DNA of 64,000 nt from Bifidobacterium sp. ESL0769 (GCF_029395495.1 NZ_CP113918.1:1178001-1242000), one strand, 5' to 3'; positions 27,364 to 37,850 are shown, counted from the first letter of the stretch. Notes: a model not told the origin generated them from the letters alone. Translations and numbers: made by a program.

Positions 27364-27699
27364 TCAGCCCTTGAAAATGAACCGGCGTATGGCGGAGACG
27401 TTGGAGAATATTCGTATGCCGAGCACGACGATGACGGCGGTCTGCAGCTGGGAGCCGACGCCGAGCTGGTTGCCGAGCAGGACGAGCAGCGTGGCGGTCA
27501 AAACGTTGGAAATGAAGGAAATGACGAATACCTTGTCGGAGAAGGAACGTTCGAAATAAGCCCTTGCGGCACCCAAAAGCGCATCGAGAGCCGCAACGAC
27601 CATAATCGGCAGATACGGTTGCAGGACTATAGGGATATCCGGCTTCACGAAGATGCCGATGATGACCCCGACAATCAGACCGAGCACTGCTGCCATCAT
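27364..27699 (-). CDS. DUF1290 small basic membrane protein (Sbp-like)
   Basis: The 111-residue protein has three to four hydrophobic segments and a conserved central block, LPIMVVAALDALLGAARAYFE. It is typical of the small basic protein family between DUF881 genes in Gram-positive bacteria. The start overlaps the stop of the upstream DUF881 gene (27696-27699), so translation is coupled. Biochemical function is unknown; related genes are placed near division genes. Confidence 0.88.
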   Translation of the reverse strand: MMAAVLGLIVGVIIGIFVKPDIPIVLQPYLPIMVVAALDALLGAARAYFERSFSDKVFVISFISNVLTATLLVLLGNQLGVGSQLQTAVIVVLGIRIFSNVSAIRRFIFKG

Positions 27700-28673
27700 T
27701 TGCTCCTTTTTGCTTCGGTTATGTTGGTGGTTTCCGCCGCTGGCAGTTTCAATGAATAGGATCGCGATATCTGAGGATTAATACCGGCCGCGTTAAGCGT
27801 ACGGTACAGGCCAGGCTGCGATTTGCTGTTCATTGCCTCTGACAGGTCTTTTGCATCACCTATCACTTCTATCTTATAGGGACTCGTTACCTGATTCACC
27901 CCTATGAGAATCGTCTGGCCCGCGGTTCGCACCGACGTCGAAACGCCGATACGGTATCCGTTGATTGCTATCGCCTCGGCGCCTGCCTTCCAAAGCAGGT
28001 TGACGATGCCCTGAAGGTCAGCATCGGTGACTACACGGATATGATTCGTGTTGTTTTCCCTTGGTGCGGCACCGTTGGCCGCTCCGGAAGCCACTGGATC
28101 GGCCAAAGTAAAGACGATTCCGGGACCTTTGACAGCCAGTGTGCCGTTCACCATCTCGTCTTGGCTCAGTGTGGAATCCGGGCTGGCGTTGGGCATGGAA
28201 TCCGCCTGCTTGACGACTTTGGCGTGCAGATCCGTGACCTCGGTGGTGACTTTCTTGAGGCTCGCATTCTGTTGTTCCAGCTCCGAAATAAGGCTTGCGC
28301 GTACCTGCTTTCGCGGGTCGGTATTGAGCTGACGGACGAAAACGCTGCCGACGAAACCCACCGCGATACAGATGATGAAGACGATGATGCGAGTGGACCA
28401 GATCGAAAGTGCGGAGCGTGGTTTCTGTTGGGTCAGCCTGGCATCGGAAAACAGCGGATCGAGCGGTCGGTTGGTCAGATCGTCGATGAGACGAAGGCTG
28501 TCATCGTCGACTTTGCGTCGGTGCCGGGAAGAAAGCGCAGCCGTATCATCTGCGTCGACGACATGCCAAGAGCCAACATTTTGAACGGCTTTGGAGAACA
28601 CTGCGCGGCGTTTGCTCGGCTGTTCGTCGATTTCAACGGGAAATGAAGCGGGTGCTCGTTCCGGTTTTGTCAT
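27696..28673 (-). CDS. DUF881 family membrane-anchored protein (first copy)
   Basis: The 325-residue protein has an N-terminal cytoplasmic region of about 95 residues, a helix (about 96-114, IIVFIICIAVGFVGSVFV), a short coiled coil (ELEQQNASLKKVTTEVTDL) and a DUF881 domain with GIVFTLADP, LQGIVNLLWKAGAEAIAI and INGYRIG. Start and stop both overlap neighbours by 4 bp (pgsA upstream, DUF1290 downstream), showing tight coupling. Confidence 0.9.
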   Translation of the reverse strand: MTKPERAPASFPVEIDEQPSKRRAVFSKAVQNVGSWHVVDADDTAALSSRHRRKVDDDSLRLIDDLTNRPLDPLFSDARLTQQKPRSALSIWSTRIIVFIICIAVGFVGSVFVRQLNTDPRKQVRASLISELEQQNASLKKVTTEVTDLHAKVVKQADSMPNASPDSTLSQDEMVNGTLAVKGPGIVFTLADPVASGAANGAAPRENNTNHIRVVTDADLQGIVNLLWKAGAEAIAINGYRIGVSTSVRTAGQTILIGVNQVTSPYKIEVIGDAKDLSEAMNSKSQPGLYRTLNAAGINPQISRSYSLKLPAAETTNITEAKRSK

Positions 28674-29281
28674 TTATTGCCCGAATCATGACGAACCAGT
28701 GTAATACCTTGGCGGATATAGATATATCCAGCCAACCAATAAAGAACGATACCCCAGATGCCAGCGGCCAGCGCGGCCAAATGGATGATTTGTGTAAACG
28801 TATTGTTCCATAAATCCGCGAAAATCAGCGCTGCGATTGAAATCATCAGCAACGCGGTGCCGGCTTTGCCGACGAAATGCACCGGCAGAGGTCCGTAGTC
28901 ATGCTGGGCAAGGACAACAATCAGTATCAGCAGTATCAGGTCACGCAACCCCACGATGAACAACATCCACCATGGAATGATACCGGCCAAGCCGAGAGCC
29001 AGGATGCTGCAGAATATCAGTAGCCTGTCGGCCACCGGGTCGAGAATCTGACCGATTTTGCTGACTTGGTTCCACTTGCGGGCGATGGTTCCGTCCAAAC
29101 CGTCACTGGCCGCCGAAACCGCGAGCACAATAAGCGCCGCAACCATCTTGTGCTGTGCCGTGAGCCATGAGATGAAGGGTATTGAGACGATGCGCAGAAT
29201 ACTGATGAGGTTCGGCACAGTGAAGTAGATATCACGTGCGTCCGGACTGTAACGGTTGTTGGAATTGATTGGAAGTTTCAT
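28670..29281 (-). CDS. pgsA: CDP-alcohol phosphatidyltransferase (PgsA2-like)
   Basis: The 203-residue integral membrane enzyme has the CDP-alcohol phosphotransferase signature DG-x2-AR-x8-G-x3-D-x3-D, seen in DGLDGTIARKWNQ...GQILDPVAD, and about five to six helices. It transfers a phosphatidyl group from CDP-diacylglycerol to an acceptor such as glycerol-3-phosphate, in phosphatidylglycerol or cardiolipin synthesis. The exact acceptor cannot be told from sequence. It starts 9 bp after hisG and overlaps DUF881; it occupies the Rv1822 position in the mycobacterial order. Confidence 0.9.
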   Translation of the reverse strand: MKLPINSNNRYSPDARDIYFTVPNLISILRIVSIPFISWLTAQHKMVAALIVLAVSAASDGLDGTIARKWNQVSKIGQILDPVADRLLIFCSILALGLAGIIPWWMLFIVGLRDLILLILIVVLAQHDYGPLPVHFVGKAGTALLMISIAALIFADLWNNTFTQIIHLAALAAGIWGIVLYWLAGYIYIRQGITLVRHDSGNK

Positions 29282-29290
29282 AAAACGGGT

Positions 29291-30142
29291 TCAGATTCTT
29301 GAAGCTTGCAAAGCGGTGACGATGATGGCTCGTGCGCCGACGTCATAGAGTTGGTCCATCGTCTGATTCACCTTCTCGCGTTCCACCATGGCGCGGACAG
29401 CGCACCATTGCTGGTCGTGAAGCGGTGAGATGGTGGGGCTTTCAAGCCCCGGGGTGAGGGCTACGGCAGCGCCGACCTTGCTGACGGGCACGTCATAGTC
29501 CATCATCACATATCGTCGGGCGGTCAGCACGCCTTCAAGACGTCGCTTGAAGATCTGCAGCTGCTTGTCGTGCTCGGAGATGTGCGGGGAACGGATGAGA
29601 ATGGCTTCGGAGTGCAGGATCGGGTCGCCGAAGATACGCAAACCTGCGTTGCGCAACGTCGTGCCGGTGGAGACGACATCGGCGATGAGGTCGGCGACAC
29701 CAAGCTGAACGGAGGACTCGACGGCACCATCAAGGTGTGTGATGTCGGCATGCAGGCCATGCTCGGTCAAATAATCCCGAACGAGCTTGTCGAAGGAGCT
29801 GGCGATGCGCTTGCCATCAACGTCTTCGAGCTTGGTGATGGACGAATCCTTGGGGGCAGCGAAGCGGAAAGTCGACGCTCCAAAACCAAGCGGAAGGTCT
29901 TCGGTGGCTTCAGTGTCGGTGTTGAGTAGCATATCGCGACCCGTAATACCGATATCGATGGCGCCTTGGCCTACGTAAATGGCGATATCAAGAGGACGGA
30001 GGTAGAAAAGCTCGACCTGATTGTCTTCGTCCTGAACCACCAATTGACGTGGCTGGGTGCGCAGTTGGTATCCGGCTTCCTTCAGCAGACTCCACGCGGG
30101 TTCAGAAAGCATGCCCTTGTTGGGTACCGCGATTCTCAGCAT
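29291..30142 (-). CDS. hisG: ATP phosphoribosyltransferase, long form
   Basis: HisG starts histidine synthesis by joining ATP and PRPP. The 283-residue length and C-terminal PII-like regulatory domain indicate the long, hexameric, histidine-inhibited form. Motifs: [12 protein letters not shown] at the start, [10 protein letters not shown] and the PRPP loop region [19 protein letters not shown] precedes the ATG. It follows hisE by about 65 bp in the same direction. Confidence 0.95.
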   Translation of the reverse strand: MLRIAVPNKGMLSEPAWSLLKEAGYQLRTQPRQLVVQDEDNQVELFYLRPLDIAIYVGQGAIDIGITGRDMLLNTDTEATEDLPLGFGASTFRFAAPKDSSITKLEDVDGKRIASSFDKLVRDYLTEHGLHADITHLDGAVESSVQLGVADLIADVVSTGTTLRNAGLRIFGDPILHSEAILIRSPHISEHDKQLQIFKRRLEGVLTARRYVMMDYDVPVSKVGAAVALTPGLESPTISPLHDQQWCAVRAMVEREKVNQTMDQLYDVGARAIIVTALQASRI

Positions 30143-30208
30143 TCCTTTCCTCCTTCACTGCTCTTTCTCATTGCTAATCCGATGTGCCAAACGTCATCGG
30201 TTATGTTT

Positions 30209-30472
30209 CTACAGGTTCTTGTACAGGTCTTCGAGACTGATACCGTGCTTGATCATCATCACCTGGATATGGTAGATGAGCTGGCTCATTTCCTCGGCGG
30301 TACGGTCCGCGCCTTCGTATTCGGCGGCAATCCAGGTCTCCCCTGCCTCTTCATTGATCTTCTTGCCAATGAAATGCGTGCCTTTGTCGAGCTCGTCGAC
30401 CGTTTTGGAACCTACCGGACGGGTTTCGGCCTTTTCGCTAAGTTCTTTGAACAGTGATTCGAATGTCTTCAT
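30209..30472 (-). CDS. hisE: Phosphoribosyl-ATP pyrophosphatase
   Basis: This 87-residue MazG-like protein hydrolyses PR-ATP to PR-AMP, the second histidine step. The characteristic [17 protein letters not shown] (metal-binding EExxE-type helix) and ADLxYH-like [11 protein letters not shown] are present. The start ATG 30472 (MKTFESLF) has GGAGAGAAAA upstream; the frame is open further upstream but is not homologous there. Confidence 0.94.
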   Translation of the reverse strand: MKTFESLFKELSEKAETRPVGSKTVDELDKGTHFIGKKINEEAGETWIAAEYEGADRTAEEMSQLIYHIQVMMIKHGISLEDLYKNL

Positions 30473-30527
30473 CGTTTTCTCTCCGTTGTTTTCTGCACTC
30501 CATAGTGTGGACGGCGTAAGTAATATG

Positions 30528-31193
30528 TCAGGCCTGATACGCGGCTTCCGCCTTGGCCCGGATGTCGTCGATCGCCTTGGCACGGTCATCGGCTCCATAG
30601 ACCGCAGAGCCCGCGACGAGCACATCAGCACCGGCCTTGGCCACGATGTCGGCCGTCTTGGGGCTCACACCGCCGTCGACCTGGATATGTGTGTTGAGGC
30701 CACGACGGGTGATTTCGTCGCGCAGACGGCGAACCTTGGCCATCTGATTGTCGAGGAACTTCTGGCCGCCGAATCCGGGCTCAACCGTCATGATCAGAAT
30801 CATATCGAACTCTTCGAGGATGTCGAAAATCGGCTCGACCGGTTCCGCAGGACGCACCGCAAAGCAGGCCTTGCAGCCCATTCCATGCAGCTGGCGCGCC
30901 AGACGCACCGGGGCGTGAACGGCACCCATATGGAAGCTTACTGACGAGGCTCCGAGCTTGGCATATTCGGGAGCCCAGCGATCGGGGTCGTCAATCATCA
31001 GATGCACGTCGACAGGCAGATCGGTCACCTCGCAGATGCGCTTGACGACGGGTTCTCCGAGGGTGAGATTCGGCACGAAATGGTGGTCCATCACATCAAC
31101 GTGAACCAAATCGGCATGGTCAATGGCTTTGAGGTCACGTTCAAGATTGCAGAAATCCGCGGAAAGAATGCTTGGTGCGATTTGAATGGTCAT
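30528..31193 (-). CDS. rpe: Ribulose-phosphate 3-epimerase
   Basis: This 221-residue TIM barrel interconverts ribulose-5-phosphate and xylulose-5-phosphate, feeding the bifid shunt (phosphoketolase needs xylulose-5-P). Motifs: [25 protein letters not shown] (metal ligands), [17 protein letters not shown] and [10 protein letters not shown]. It starts at ATG 31193 with AGGA 9 nt upstream. Confidence 0.95.
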   Translation of the reverse strand: MTIQIAPSILSADFCNLERDLKAIDHADLVHVDVMDHHFVPNLTLGEPVVKRICEVTDLPVDVHLMIDDPDRWAPEYAKLGASSVSFHMGAVHAPVRLARQLHGMGCKACFAVRPAEPVEPIFDILEEFDMILIMTVEPGFGGQKFLDNQMAKVRRLRDEITRRGLNTHIQVDGGVSPKTADIVAKAGADVLVAGSAVYGADDRAKAIDDIRAKAEAAYQA

Positions 31194-31329
31194 AATTGTA
31201 TATCCTATGCTGTGCGAACGACTTGAAAACGGCTTGTAACAAAGCCTGAGAGAATTTTAGCCGTGTTTTTAGACATCAAAATTTTAGATGCCCTAATATT
31301 GTTTTGTATTATCGAAGGCTTTCTTGGGT

Positions 31330-32328
31330 CTACTGCTTTTCGGCTTTGTTCTTGGCTTTTTCAGCATCGGCCTCAGCCTGTTCCTCAACTTCTGTCAAGG
31401 TACGTAGACGCTCGGAAAGACTTATGGTGGAACTTCCGAGCTTTTGCACGACGACGAACGCCACCACGCCCAGTATGAAAACGATCATAGAGACCCAGAC
31501 GTTGACGCGTACACCGAGGATTTCATGTGCGAAATCGATGCGCAGCGCCTCAATCCAGGTGCGGCCGGCGGTGTACCACATCACGTAAACGGTGAACAGG
31601 CTTCCTGCTTTGAGGCGATTCATGGCCTTGTGGCCGATCCAGATGATAAGTGCGGCACCGATGAGGTTCCAGATCATTTCGTAGAGGAACGTGGGCTGGA
31701 AGAGGGTGCCAGTCGGGCAGGTCTCGCCGTCGTAGCACTGTTCGCCGTGACCGATGGCCGAGCCGGTCATGTTGAGTTTTAAACCCCACGGAAGGGTTGT
31801 GGGGGCGCCGTAGAGCTCCTGATTGAACCAGTTGCCTAGTCTGCCCACTGCTTGGGCCACCAAGAGCCCCGGAGCCACGGCATCGGCAAGCAGAGCCATC
31901 GGATAATGCTTATGACGGCACCAGGCCCAGGCGGCCAGTGCACCGAAGAGCACGCCGCCCCAGATGCCGAGGCCGCCGTTCCAGATGCGCAGTATCTCCA
32001 TGGGGTCACCGTTCGGGCCGAAAAAGCGTTCCGGCGTGGTCACCACGTGGTAAAGACGTGCGCCGATGATGCCGGCAGGCACTGCGCACAACGCAATATC
32101 AAGTATCTGGTCGAAGTTGCCGCCGAGTTTCTTCCAGCGTTTCTCGGTAATCCAAACGGCGAAAACGATGCCGAGTAGGATGCACAGCGCGTAAAAACGA
32201 ATCGGAATCGGGCCGATCGACCAGTTGCCGATTTTCAGCTGCGGAATGACGACCTTCGAAATACTCGGAGATGGGATATAAGCCAGGCTGCGTCCTGCAA
32301 ACACGTTCAATGTCAATCCTTGTATCAT
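31330..32328 (-). CDS. lgt: Prolipoprotein diacylglyceryl transferase
   Basis: The 332-residue membrane enzyme adds diacylglycerol to the lipobox cysteine of prelipoproteins. It has seven hydrophobic segments and the Lgt signatures RIWNGGLGIWGG, GRLGNWFNQELYG and YEMIWN. An acidic/Lys-rich tail of about 35 residues (EVEEQAEADAEKAKNKAEKQ) extends beyond the family core. A substrate, the lipoprotein at 46184, is in this window. The ATG at 32328 has GAGGGG close upstream, so the start is slightly uncertain. Confidence 0.94.
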   Translation of the reverse strand: MIQGLTLNVFAGRSLAYIPSPSISKVVIPQLKIGNWSIGPIPIRFYALCILLGIVFAVWITEKRWKKLGGNFDQILDIALCAVPAGIIGARLYHVVTTPERFFGPNGDPMEILRIWNGGLGIWGGVLFGALAAWAWCRHKHYPMALLADAVAPGLLVAQAVGRLGNWFNQELYGAPTTLPWGLKLNMTGSAIGHGEQCYDGETCPTGTLFQPTFLYEMIWNLIGAALIIWIGHKAMNRLKAGSLFTVYVMWYTAGRTWIEALRIDFAHEILGVRVNVWVSMIVFILGVVAFVVVQKLGSSTISLSERLRTLTEVEEQAEADAEKAKNKAEKQ

Positions 32329-32409
32329 GGCCCCTCAAAGCAACTTTCGCCGATATTGTCTCTGCCGGCCATCATACCCGAGGCCATAACCGCTGTAATC
32401 TCCCGAATT

Positions 32410-32889
32410 TCAGCGGCAGATGTCGTAGGCGGCGTCTTCAGGTTTGCGCTGACCGACCACCACAGGAACTTCCCCGCCTTCTTCGAAGCAGGAACGTGCA
32501 CCGGTATGGCAGGCCGCACCGACCTGGTCGACTTCGACCAGCAACGCGTCGCCGTCGCAGTCCAACGACAGGCTTTTGACATACTGCACGTGGCCTGAGG
32601 TGTCGCCTTTGCGCCAATATTCCTGACGGGAACGCGACCAGAACGTGACCCGGCCGGTGGTCAACGTGCGGCGCAGCGCCTCGTCGTTCATGTAGCCGAC
32701 CATCAGCACCTGCTTGGAATCATATTGTTGGATGACTGCAGCAACGAGCCCTTTGCCGTCGCGCTTCAGCCGCGCCGCGAGACGGGGATCCAACGTTTTG
32801 CTGTTGTCGTAAGTAATGTCGTCGTTATTCAACTTTTTCTTCAGTCTTCCTTGATTTCTTTCTTTGTTGCGAGTTACGATTGCGCTCAT
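32410..32889 (-). CDS. hisI: Phosphoribosyl-AMP cyclohydrolase
   Basis: HisI opens the adenine ring of PR-AMP. The core shows [50 protein letters not shown] and [10 protein letters not shown], including the Zn/Mg-binding Cys, Asp and His residues. Start is placed at ATG 32889 (159 aa) with GGAA about 10 nt upstream; an in-frame ATG at 32922 has no site. It is the monofunctional form, because hisE is a separate gene. Confidence 0.93.
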   Translation of the reverse strand: MSAIVTRNKERNQGRLKKKLNNDDITYDNSKTLDPRLAARLKRDGKGLVAAVIQQYDSKQVLMVGYMNDEALRRTLTTGRVTFWSRSRQEYWRKGDTSGHVQYVKSLSLDCDGDALLVEVDQVGAACHTGARSCFEEGGEVPVVVGQRKPEDAAYDICR

Positions 32890-32948
32890 ATCGGCGAGTT
32901 TCCAGCGTAACCCGGCAACCATTGAGTTATGTTATATTTTAGCTGTTT

Positions 32949-33737
32949 TTAACGGACCATCGCCGGCTCACGAACCGTGATGCCGTGTTCCTTCATGGTC
33001 TCTTTGACCTGCGCGATGGTCATCTTGCCATAATGGAACACCGAGGCTGCAAGCACCGCATCCGCTCCCGCCTCGACAGCGGGTGGGAAATCCTCAAGTT
33101 TGCCAGCGCCGCCGCTGGCGATCAGCGGAATGTTGACCACATTGCGCATGGCCTTGAGCATTTCGATGTCGAAGCCATCTCCGGTGCCGTCGGCGTCCAT
33201 CGAATTGAGCAGGATTTCGCCGACACCAAGTTCTTGAGCACGTTGCGCCCACCACAGGGCGTCGATGCCGGTGGAATGTCGGCCGCCCATCGTGGTGACC
33301 TCGAAGCCCGACTTGGTGTGCTGTTCCCCTTTTTCGCGCCTTGCGTCCACGGAAAGCACCAACACTTGGTTTCCGAAACGTTGGGCCACCTGGCTGATGA
33401 GCTCGGGATTGTTGATGGCTGCCGTGTTGACGCTGACCTTGTCGGCGCCGCTGCGCAGGAGAGCATCCACGTCGCCGACGGTACGTACTCCCCCGCCGAC
33501 GGTCAAGGGAATGAAAATCTGCCCGGCCGTTCGGGTGACTACATCCATCATGGTCTGCCGATGGCTGCTGGAAGCGGTGACATCAAGGAAAGTGAGCTCG
33601 TCGGCACCTTCGTCATAATAACGCGCGGCAAGTTCCACCGGGTCGCCGGCGTCACGCAGATTTTCGAAATGGACGCCTTTGACTACGCGTCCGTCGTCCA
33701 CATCCAGACATGGGATTACTCGTATCGCCAAAGACAT
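32949..33737 (-). CDS. hisF: Imidazole glycerol phosphate synthase, cyclase subunit
   Basis: This 262-residue TIM barrel acts with HisH to make imidazole-glycerol phosphate and AICAR. Motifs: [14 protein letters not shown] with the catalytic Asp, [44 protein letters not shown] (second catalytic Asp) and [16 protein letters not shown] 33737 is chosen because the family begins there. The AICAR by-product links to purH, present in the same window. Confidence 0.95.
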   Translation of the reverse strand: MSLAIRVIPCLDVDDGRVVKGVHFENLRDAGDPVELAARYYDEGADELTFLDVTASSSHRQTMMDVVTRTAGQIFIPLTVGGGVRTVGDVDALLRSGADKVSVNTAAINNPELISQVAQRFGNQVLVLSVDARREKGEQHTKSGFEVTTMGGRHSTGIDALWWAQRAQELGVGEILLNSMDADGTGDGFDIEMLKAMRNVVNIPLIASGGAGKLEDFPPAVEAGADAVLAASVFHYGKMTIAQVKETMKEHGITVREPAMVR

Positions 33738-33823
33738 AACGCCACTCCTCATCAACCGTCAAATACCTGATTCAAGACTAATTCATCATTCGGAATTGAG
33801 AATCCGCTGTCTCAAAACGACCA

Positions 33824-35059
33824 TTATGCGCGGATGTTCTTCGCGGCAAGCTGGCCGCAGGCACCGTCGATATCGGAGCCTCGGGTGTCACGCAAGGTCG
33901 CGGTGATGCCGGCGCTGTGGAGAATATCAAGGAATCGTTGCTCGTCCTCGGGTTTCGAGGCGGTCCATTTCGAGCCTTCGATGGGATTCAGGGGAATCGG
34001 GTTGACGTGTACCCAGTTGTCTCCGTAATGGTTGAGGCGATGGGCCAGTTGGCGGGCATGTTCGGCCTGATCGTTGATGCCGCGCATGAGAGCATACTCG
34101 ATGCTGACACGGCGATGGCTGGCCAGGTAATAGTCATGGGCAGCGTCAAGCACCTGCTCGGAATTGAAACGCCGGTTCATCGGCACCAGTTCGTCGCGAA
34201 GTGTGTCGTTTGGTGCGTGCAAGGAAACGGCAAGGCGAACAGGGATGCCTTCTTGGGTCAGTTTCCTGATACCGGGAACCACGCCGACGGTGGAAACGGT
34301 GATGTTGCGCGCAGAAATGCCGAACCCTTCGGGCGGCATGGCGCTGATCTGCCGGACGGCGGAAAGTACAGACTTGTAGTTACCCATGGGTTCGCCTTCT
34401 CCCATGAACACCACATTGCTCAACCGGCCGGGGCCACCTGCGATTTGTCCATCGGCCATCGCCTTTGCTGCAACACGAACCTGCTCGAGGATTTCAGCAG
34501 TGGAAAGATTACGGGTGAGCCCGAGTTGGCCGGTGGCGCAGAACGGGCAGCCCATGCCGCAGCCAACCTGGCTGGAGATGCAGAGCGTGGCGCGGTTTGG
34601 ATAGCGCATGAGCACCGATTCGATATGCGAACCGTCGAAAAGCTCCCACAGCGTCTTGATGGTGGTGCCGTTGTCGGCGACCTGATGCGTCACTTCGGTG
34701 ATCAGCGTCGGGAAGAACGCCTGCTGCGCCTGCTCCCGTTTGGCGGCTGGGAAATCGGTGAACGTGGACACATCGTTGTTGAAATGCTCGAAATAATGAT
34801 TGCCCAGCTGCTTGACCCTGAATTTCGGCATGCCAAGCTCTTTGGCTGTCTCGATGCGCTGCTCTTCGGTCATATCGGCGAAGTGCAGCGGCGGCTTACC
34901 GCGACGAGCGTGGTTTTTGGCCAGCACATCGCGAAATGCCCCAGACTCTCCCCCAGCGGTCACTCCAGATTCGACAGTTTCGGCAGCGCTAGCAGAAGTA
35001 TCTGCCGATTTGGAAAGCCCAGAATCGTTACTCTTAACATCATTCATAATTATCGTCAT
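33824..35059 (-). CDS. rlmN: Dual-specificity 23S rRNA/tRNA adenine C2 methyltransferase
   Basis: This 411-residue radical-SAM enzyme methylates A2503 of 23S rRNA and A37 of some tRNAs. The CGMGCPFC cluster motif, GEGEPMGNY, AVSLHAPND and HVNPIPLNP are present, with the C-terminal resolving Cys in GACGQL. The Ser/Ala-rich first 45 residues are not conserved. Start is ATG 35059 or 35047; neither has a clear ribosome site. Confidence 0.95.
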   Translation of the reverse strand: MTIIMNDVKSNDSGLSKSADTSASAAETVESGVTAGGESGAFRDVLAKNHARRGKPPLHFADMTEEQRIETAKELGMPKFRVKQLGNHYFEHFNNDVSTFTDFPAAKREQAQQAFFPTLITEVTHQVADNGTTIKTLWELFDGSHIESVLMRYPNRATLCISSQVGCGMGCPFCATGQLGLTRNLSTAEILEQVRVAAKAMADGQIAGGPGRLSNVVFMGEGEPMGNYKSVLSAVRQISAMPPEGFGISARNITVSTVGVVPGIRKLTQEGIPVRLAVSLHAPNDTLRDELVPMNRRFNSEQVLDAAHDYYLASHRRVSIEYALMRGINDQAEHARQLAHRLNHYGDNWVHVNPIPLNPIEGSKWTASKPEDEQRFLDILHSAGITATLRDTRGSDIDGACGQLAAKNIRA

Positions 35060-35147
35060 TCAATAGTTAGATATATTTATCAATATCTACGAAATGGAAC
35101 AGTTGCCTATAAAAGCAATTCGCAAGAAATTTAAAGCTGGCCGAAGC

Positions 35148-36134
35148 CTACATGCCGGTCGCCCAAAGCAGCACAGTGAAGAACGGCGCACACAGCAGAA
35201 TCGAATCGACGCGATCGATGACCCCGCCATGGCCCTTGAGCAGGTGGCCCATATCCTTCAGGCCCATGTCACGTTTGAGCATCGAGGCGCAAAGGTCGCC
35301 GAATGTACCGATGACACCGACCAACACGCCGGTAAGAATCGGGACCCACCAATGTGATGCCCACAAGCTGGGATAGGTGATGGCGAAAATCACGAAGGCG
35401 CCGATCATGGCGAAAAGAATGGAGCCGCAAAGCCCTTCGACGGATTTCTTGGGTGAGATACGAGGTGAAAGCTTATGTTTCCCAAAGAAGGCTCCAAAGA
35501 ACAGCCCACCGGTATCCGACAAAGCTGGTAGGAAAATCAGCATGATGGCATGGGCCACCGGATGACCATTGAAGGTTTCCGGCAGGATAATGCAGGATGC
35601 CAGCACGAGAATGTATAAAACAAGGAACACAGAAACGGCAACGTTGTCGATGCTGCTCTCGCCGGTTTTGCTGTTCGCTGCCGAGGAGTCCGAGCTTTTT
35701 TCGACGTCCTGCGCGGCGGCCAACTTGCCTTCGATGGCACCAGCAAGCCGTTTGCCCACGTTATGACGGACATTGGCTGCGATTGCCACGCCAACTACAG
35801 AAACTGCAATACCCACGCCAGCAGCCAATACATGGTTCGGGACATAATACACAGACAGCAGCGTTCCGGCACAGCAGACCCACAGTACAATCAGCGGAAT
35901 ATAAAGATGGACCGTGGCAAAGGAAACATGAAGCTCACGCAGTGCAAGCACCAGAAAAACGGCAATCAGCAGAATGTAGAGATCGATCTTGATGAGCAGG
36001 CAAGCGACGATGAGGGCAATGAGAAATACGGCAGTGGCAACGGCCTGAGGCATGTTGCGCCCTGTTTTCTTGTTGATGTCGTTGAGCGCGGTGCTCATTT
36101 CGTCGCCCGCCTCATGCCGTTGTTTGTCGCTCAT
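35148..36134 (-). CDS. cdsA: Phosphatidate cytidylyltransferase
   Basis: The 328-residue membrane enzyme makes CDP-diacylglycerol, the substrate of PgsA. It has about eight helices and the C-terminal signature S-x-LKRDMGLKD-x-GHLLKGHGGVIDRVDS. The start ATG 36134 has GAGAAGGG upstream. The frr-cdsA-rlmN order is the usual actinobacterial one. Confidence 0.94.
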   Translation of the reverse strand: MSDKQRHEAGDEMSTALNDINKKTGRNMPQAVATAVFLIALIVACLLIKIDLYILLIAVFLVLALRELHVSFATVHLYIPLIVLWVCCAGTLLSVYYVPNHVLAAGVGIAVSVVGVAIAANVRHNVGKRLAGAIEGKLAAAQDVEKSSDSSAANSKTGESSIDNVAVSVFLVLYILVLASCIILPETFNGHPVAHAIMLIFLPALSDTGGLFFGAFFGKHKLSPRISPKKSVEGLCGSILFAMIGAFVIFAITYPSLWASHWWVPILTGVLVGVIGTFGDLCASMLKRDMGLKDMGHLLKGHGGVIDRVDSILLCAPFFTVLLWATGM

Positions 36135-36230
36135 TACCCTTCTCTTTCATGTCTGCCTAACAGGTTTTCGCACGTTTCCAAAGTTTAAAACCTAATAACG
36201 TAAAACTTAGAAGCCGCGCAACATACCGAA

Positions 36231-36785
36231 TCAGACCTCCATGATCTCCTTTTCCTTGGCTTCAAGGAGCTGATCGATGGTCTCGGTAGTGTCTTTGGTG
36301 GCCTTGTCGAGATCCTTTTGCAAACGGTCGCCCTGATCTTCGCCCATGTCGCCATCCTTGACGGACTTGTCGATGGCTTCCTTGGCCTTACGGCGGATGT
36401 TGCGCACTGCGACCTTGCCATCTTCGGCCTTGCCCTTGGCGAGCTTGACGTATTCTTTGCGGCGGTCTTCGGTCAGTTCCGGCATGGTCAGGTGGATGAC
36501 GTTGCCATCACGGCGTGTGCTGCCGCCGAGGTCGGAATCACGGATGGCCTTCTCAACGGCGTTGGCCTGCGAACCATCGAACGGGGTGATGGAAAGGGTG
36601 CGCGGTTCGGGCACGCCGATGGAGGCGACGGCTTTGATCGGCGTCGGGGCGCCGTAATAGTCGACGACCAGGCCGTTCAAAAGTGCCGGGTTGGCGCGAC
36701 CGGTGCGGATGCCGGAGAAGTTCTCCTTGGTGGCCTCCACGGACTTCTTCATCTGTTCCTTGGCTTGTTCTACAGGGTTTGCCAT
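36231..36785 (-). CDS. frr: Ribosome recycling factor
   Basis: The 184-residue RRF splits post-termination ribosomes with EF-G. Typical features are FSGIRTGRANPALL, YYGAPTPIKAVASI, ITPFD and the long C-terminal helices of the coiled three-helix bundle. AAAGGAG precedes ATG 36785. It follows pyrH by 105 bp. Confidence 0.96.
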   Translation of the reverse strand: MANPVEQAKEQMKKSVEATKENFSGIRTGRANPALLNGLVVDYYGAPTPIKAVASIGVPEPRTLSITPFDGSQANAVEKAIRDSDLGGSTRRDGNVIHLTMPELTEDRRKEYVKLAKGKAEDGKVAVRNIRRKAKEAIDKSVKDGDMGEDQGDRLQKDLDKATKDTTETIDQLLEAKEKEIMEV

Positions 36786-36890
36786 TGTGTTCTCCTTTGG
36801 TGACTCTTGGTGCGAGTCTCGGTTTTTGCGTTTGCGGTTGTATTAATTATTGATTGATTGAAAGCATCAGAAAATATAATGTTCAGTTAA

Positions 36891-37640
36891 TTATTGAGCG
36901 AGCTCGGATTCAAGGTTCGAGACAAGCGTGCCGATGGGTTCGCCGACCAAGGCCTTGGTGACGTTTCCGGCCTCTTCCAAGCCGAAAACACGGATATGCT
37001 GGTCGTTTTCACGGGCCATGGAAAGCGCCGCAGCATCCATGACGGCAAGGTTGTCGACCAACGCACGCTGATAGCTCAAAGTCTTGAAACGCTTGGCATT
37101 CGAATCCTTGCGGGGGTCGGCAGTATAGATGCCATCGACGCCGTTCTTGCCCATAAGCACCGCATCGCAGTGAATCTCCAATGAACGCTGGATGGAGACG
37201 GTGTCGGTGGAGAAGTATGGCATACCGGCCCCTGCACCGAAAATGACCACCCGTCCCTTTTCAAGGTGGCGAATGGCCTTCAATGGAATATACGGTTCAG
37301 CGACCTGGCCCATGGTGATGGCGGTCTGTACGCGGGTGGCCTGACCTTCCTGCTCAAGGAAGTCCTGCAACGCAAGGCAGTTCATAACGGTGCCGAGCAT
37401 GCCCATGTAATCGCCTCGGCTACGTTCGATGCCGGCCTGCTGGAGCTCGGCGCCACGGAAGAAATTACCGCCGCCGACAACGATGGCTACTTCGACGCCC
37501 TGCTCCACGGCTTGGTGGATTTCCTGAGCGATGCGACGAATCACTGCGGTGTCGATGCCGATATGGCCGCCTCCGAAAGCCTCTCCTGAAAGCTTCAGCA
37601 ACACTCTTCGGGCTGTATCGTCCTTGCCATCTTTAGTCAT
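36891..37640 (-). CDS. pyrH: UMP kinase
   Basis: This 249-residue amino-acid-kinase-fold enzyme phosphorylates UMP to UDP and is hexameric with GTP/UTP control in most bacteria. Motifs: [48 protein letters not shown] and [13 protein letters not shown]. The start ATG 37640 follows a purine-rich site. It lies between tsf and frr in the classical order. Confidence 0.96.
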   Translation of the reverse strand: MTKDGKDDTARRVLLKLSGEAFGGGHIGIDTAVIRRIAQEIHQAVEQGVEVAIVVGGGNFFRGAELQQAGIERSRGDYMGMLGTVMNCLALQDFLEQEGQATRVQTAITMGQVAEPYIPLKAIRHLEKGRVVIFGAGAGMPYFSTDTVSIQRSLEIHCDAVLMGKNGVDGIYTADPRKDSNAKRFKTLSYQRALVDNLAVMDAAALSMARENDQHIRVFGLEEAGNVTKALVGEPIGTLVSNLESELAQ

Positions 37641-37850
37641 CAGCGGCCTCTCTATCCTTACATGGCGGCATATTACTGACTATTAGGTTATCTGTTCACA
37701 ACGACAGCAAGGCCGCGTGTGCATTTGGTTTCAGGTAATTGCATGTAACACTTAGTCTTCATTGACAAAACAACGATACGTTATCGGATCAAGATAAATA
37801 GAATTGGTAAACAGTCATACGCTCACATCTAAGTCAAAAGCCAGACACAT

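Noticed and set aside
30473..30631. N-terminal extension of the hisE frame
   Set aside because: It overlaps rpe and is not conserved-looking; a good ribosome site exists at 30472.
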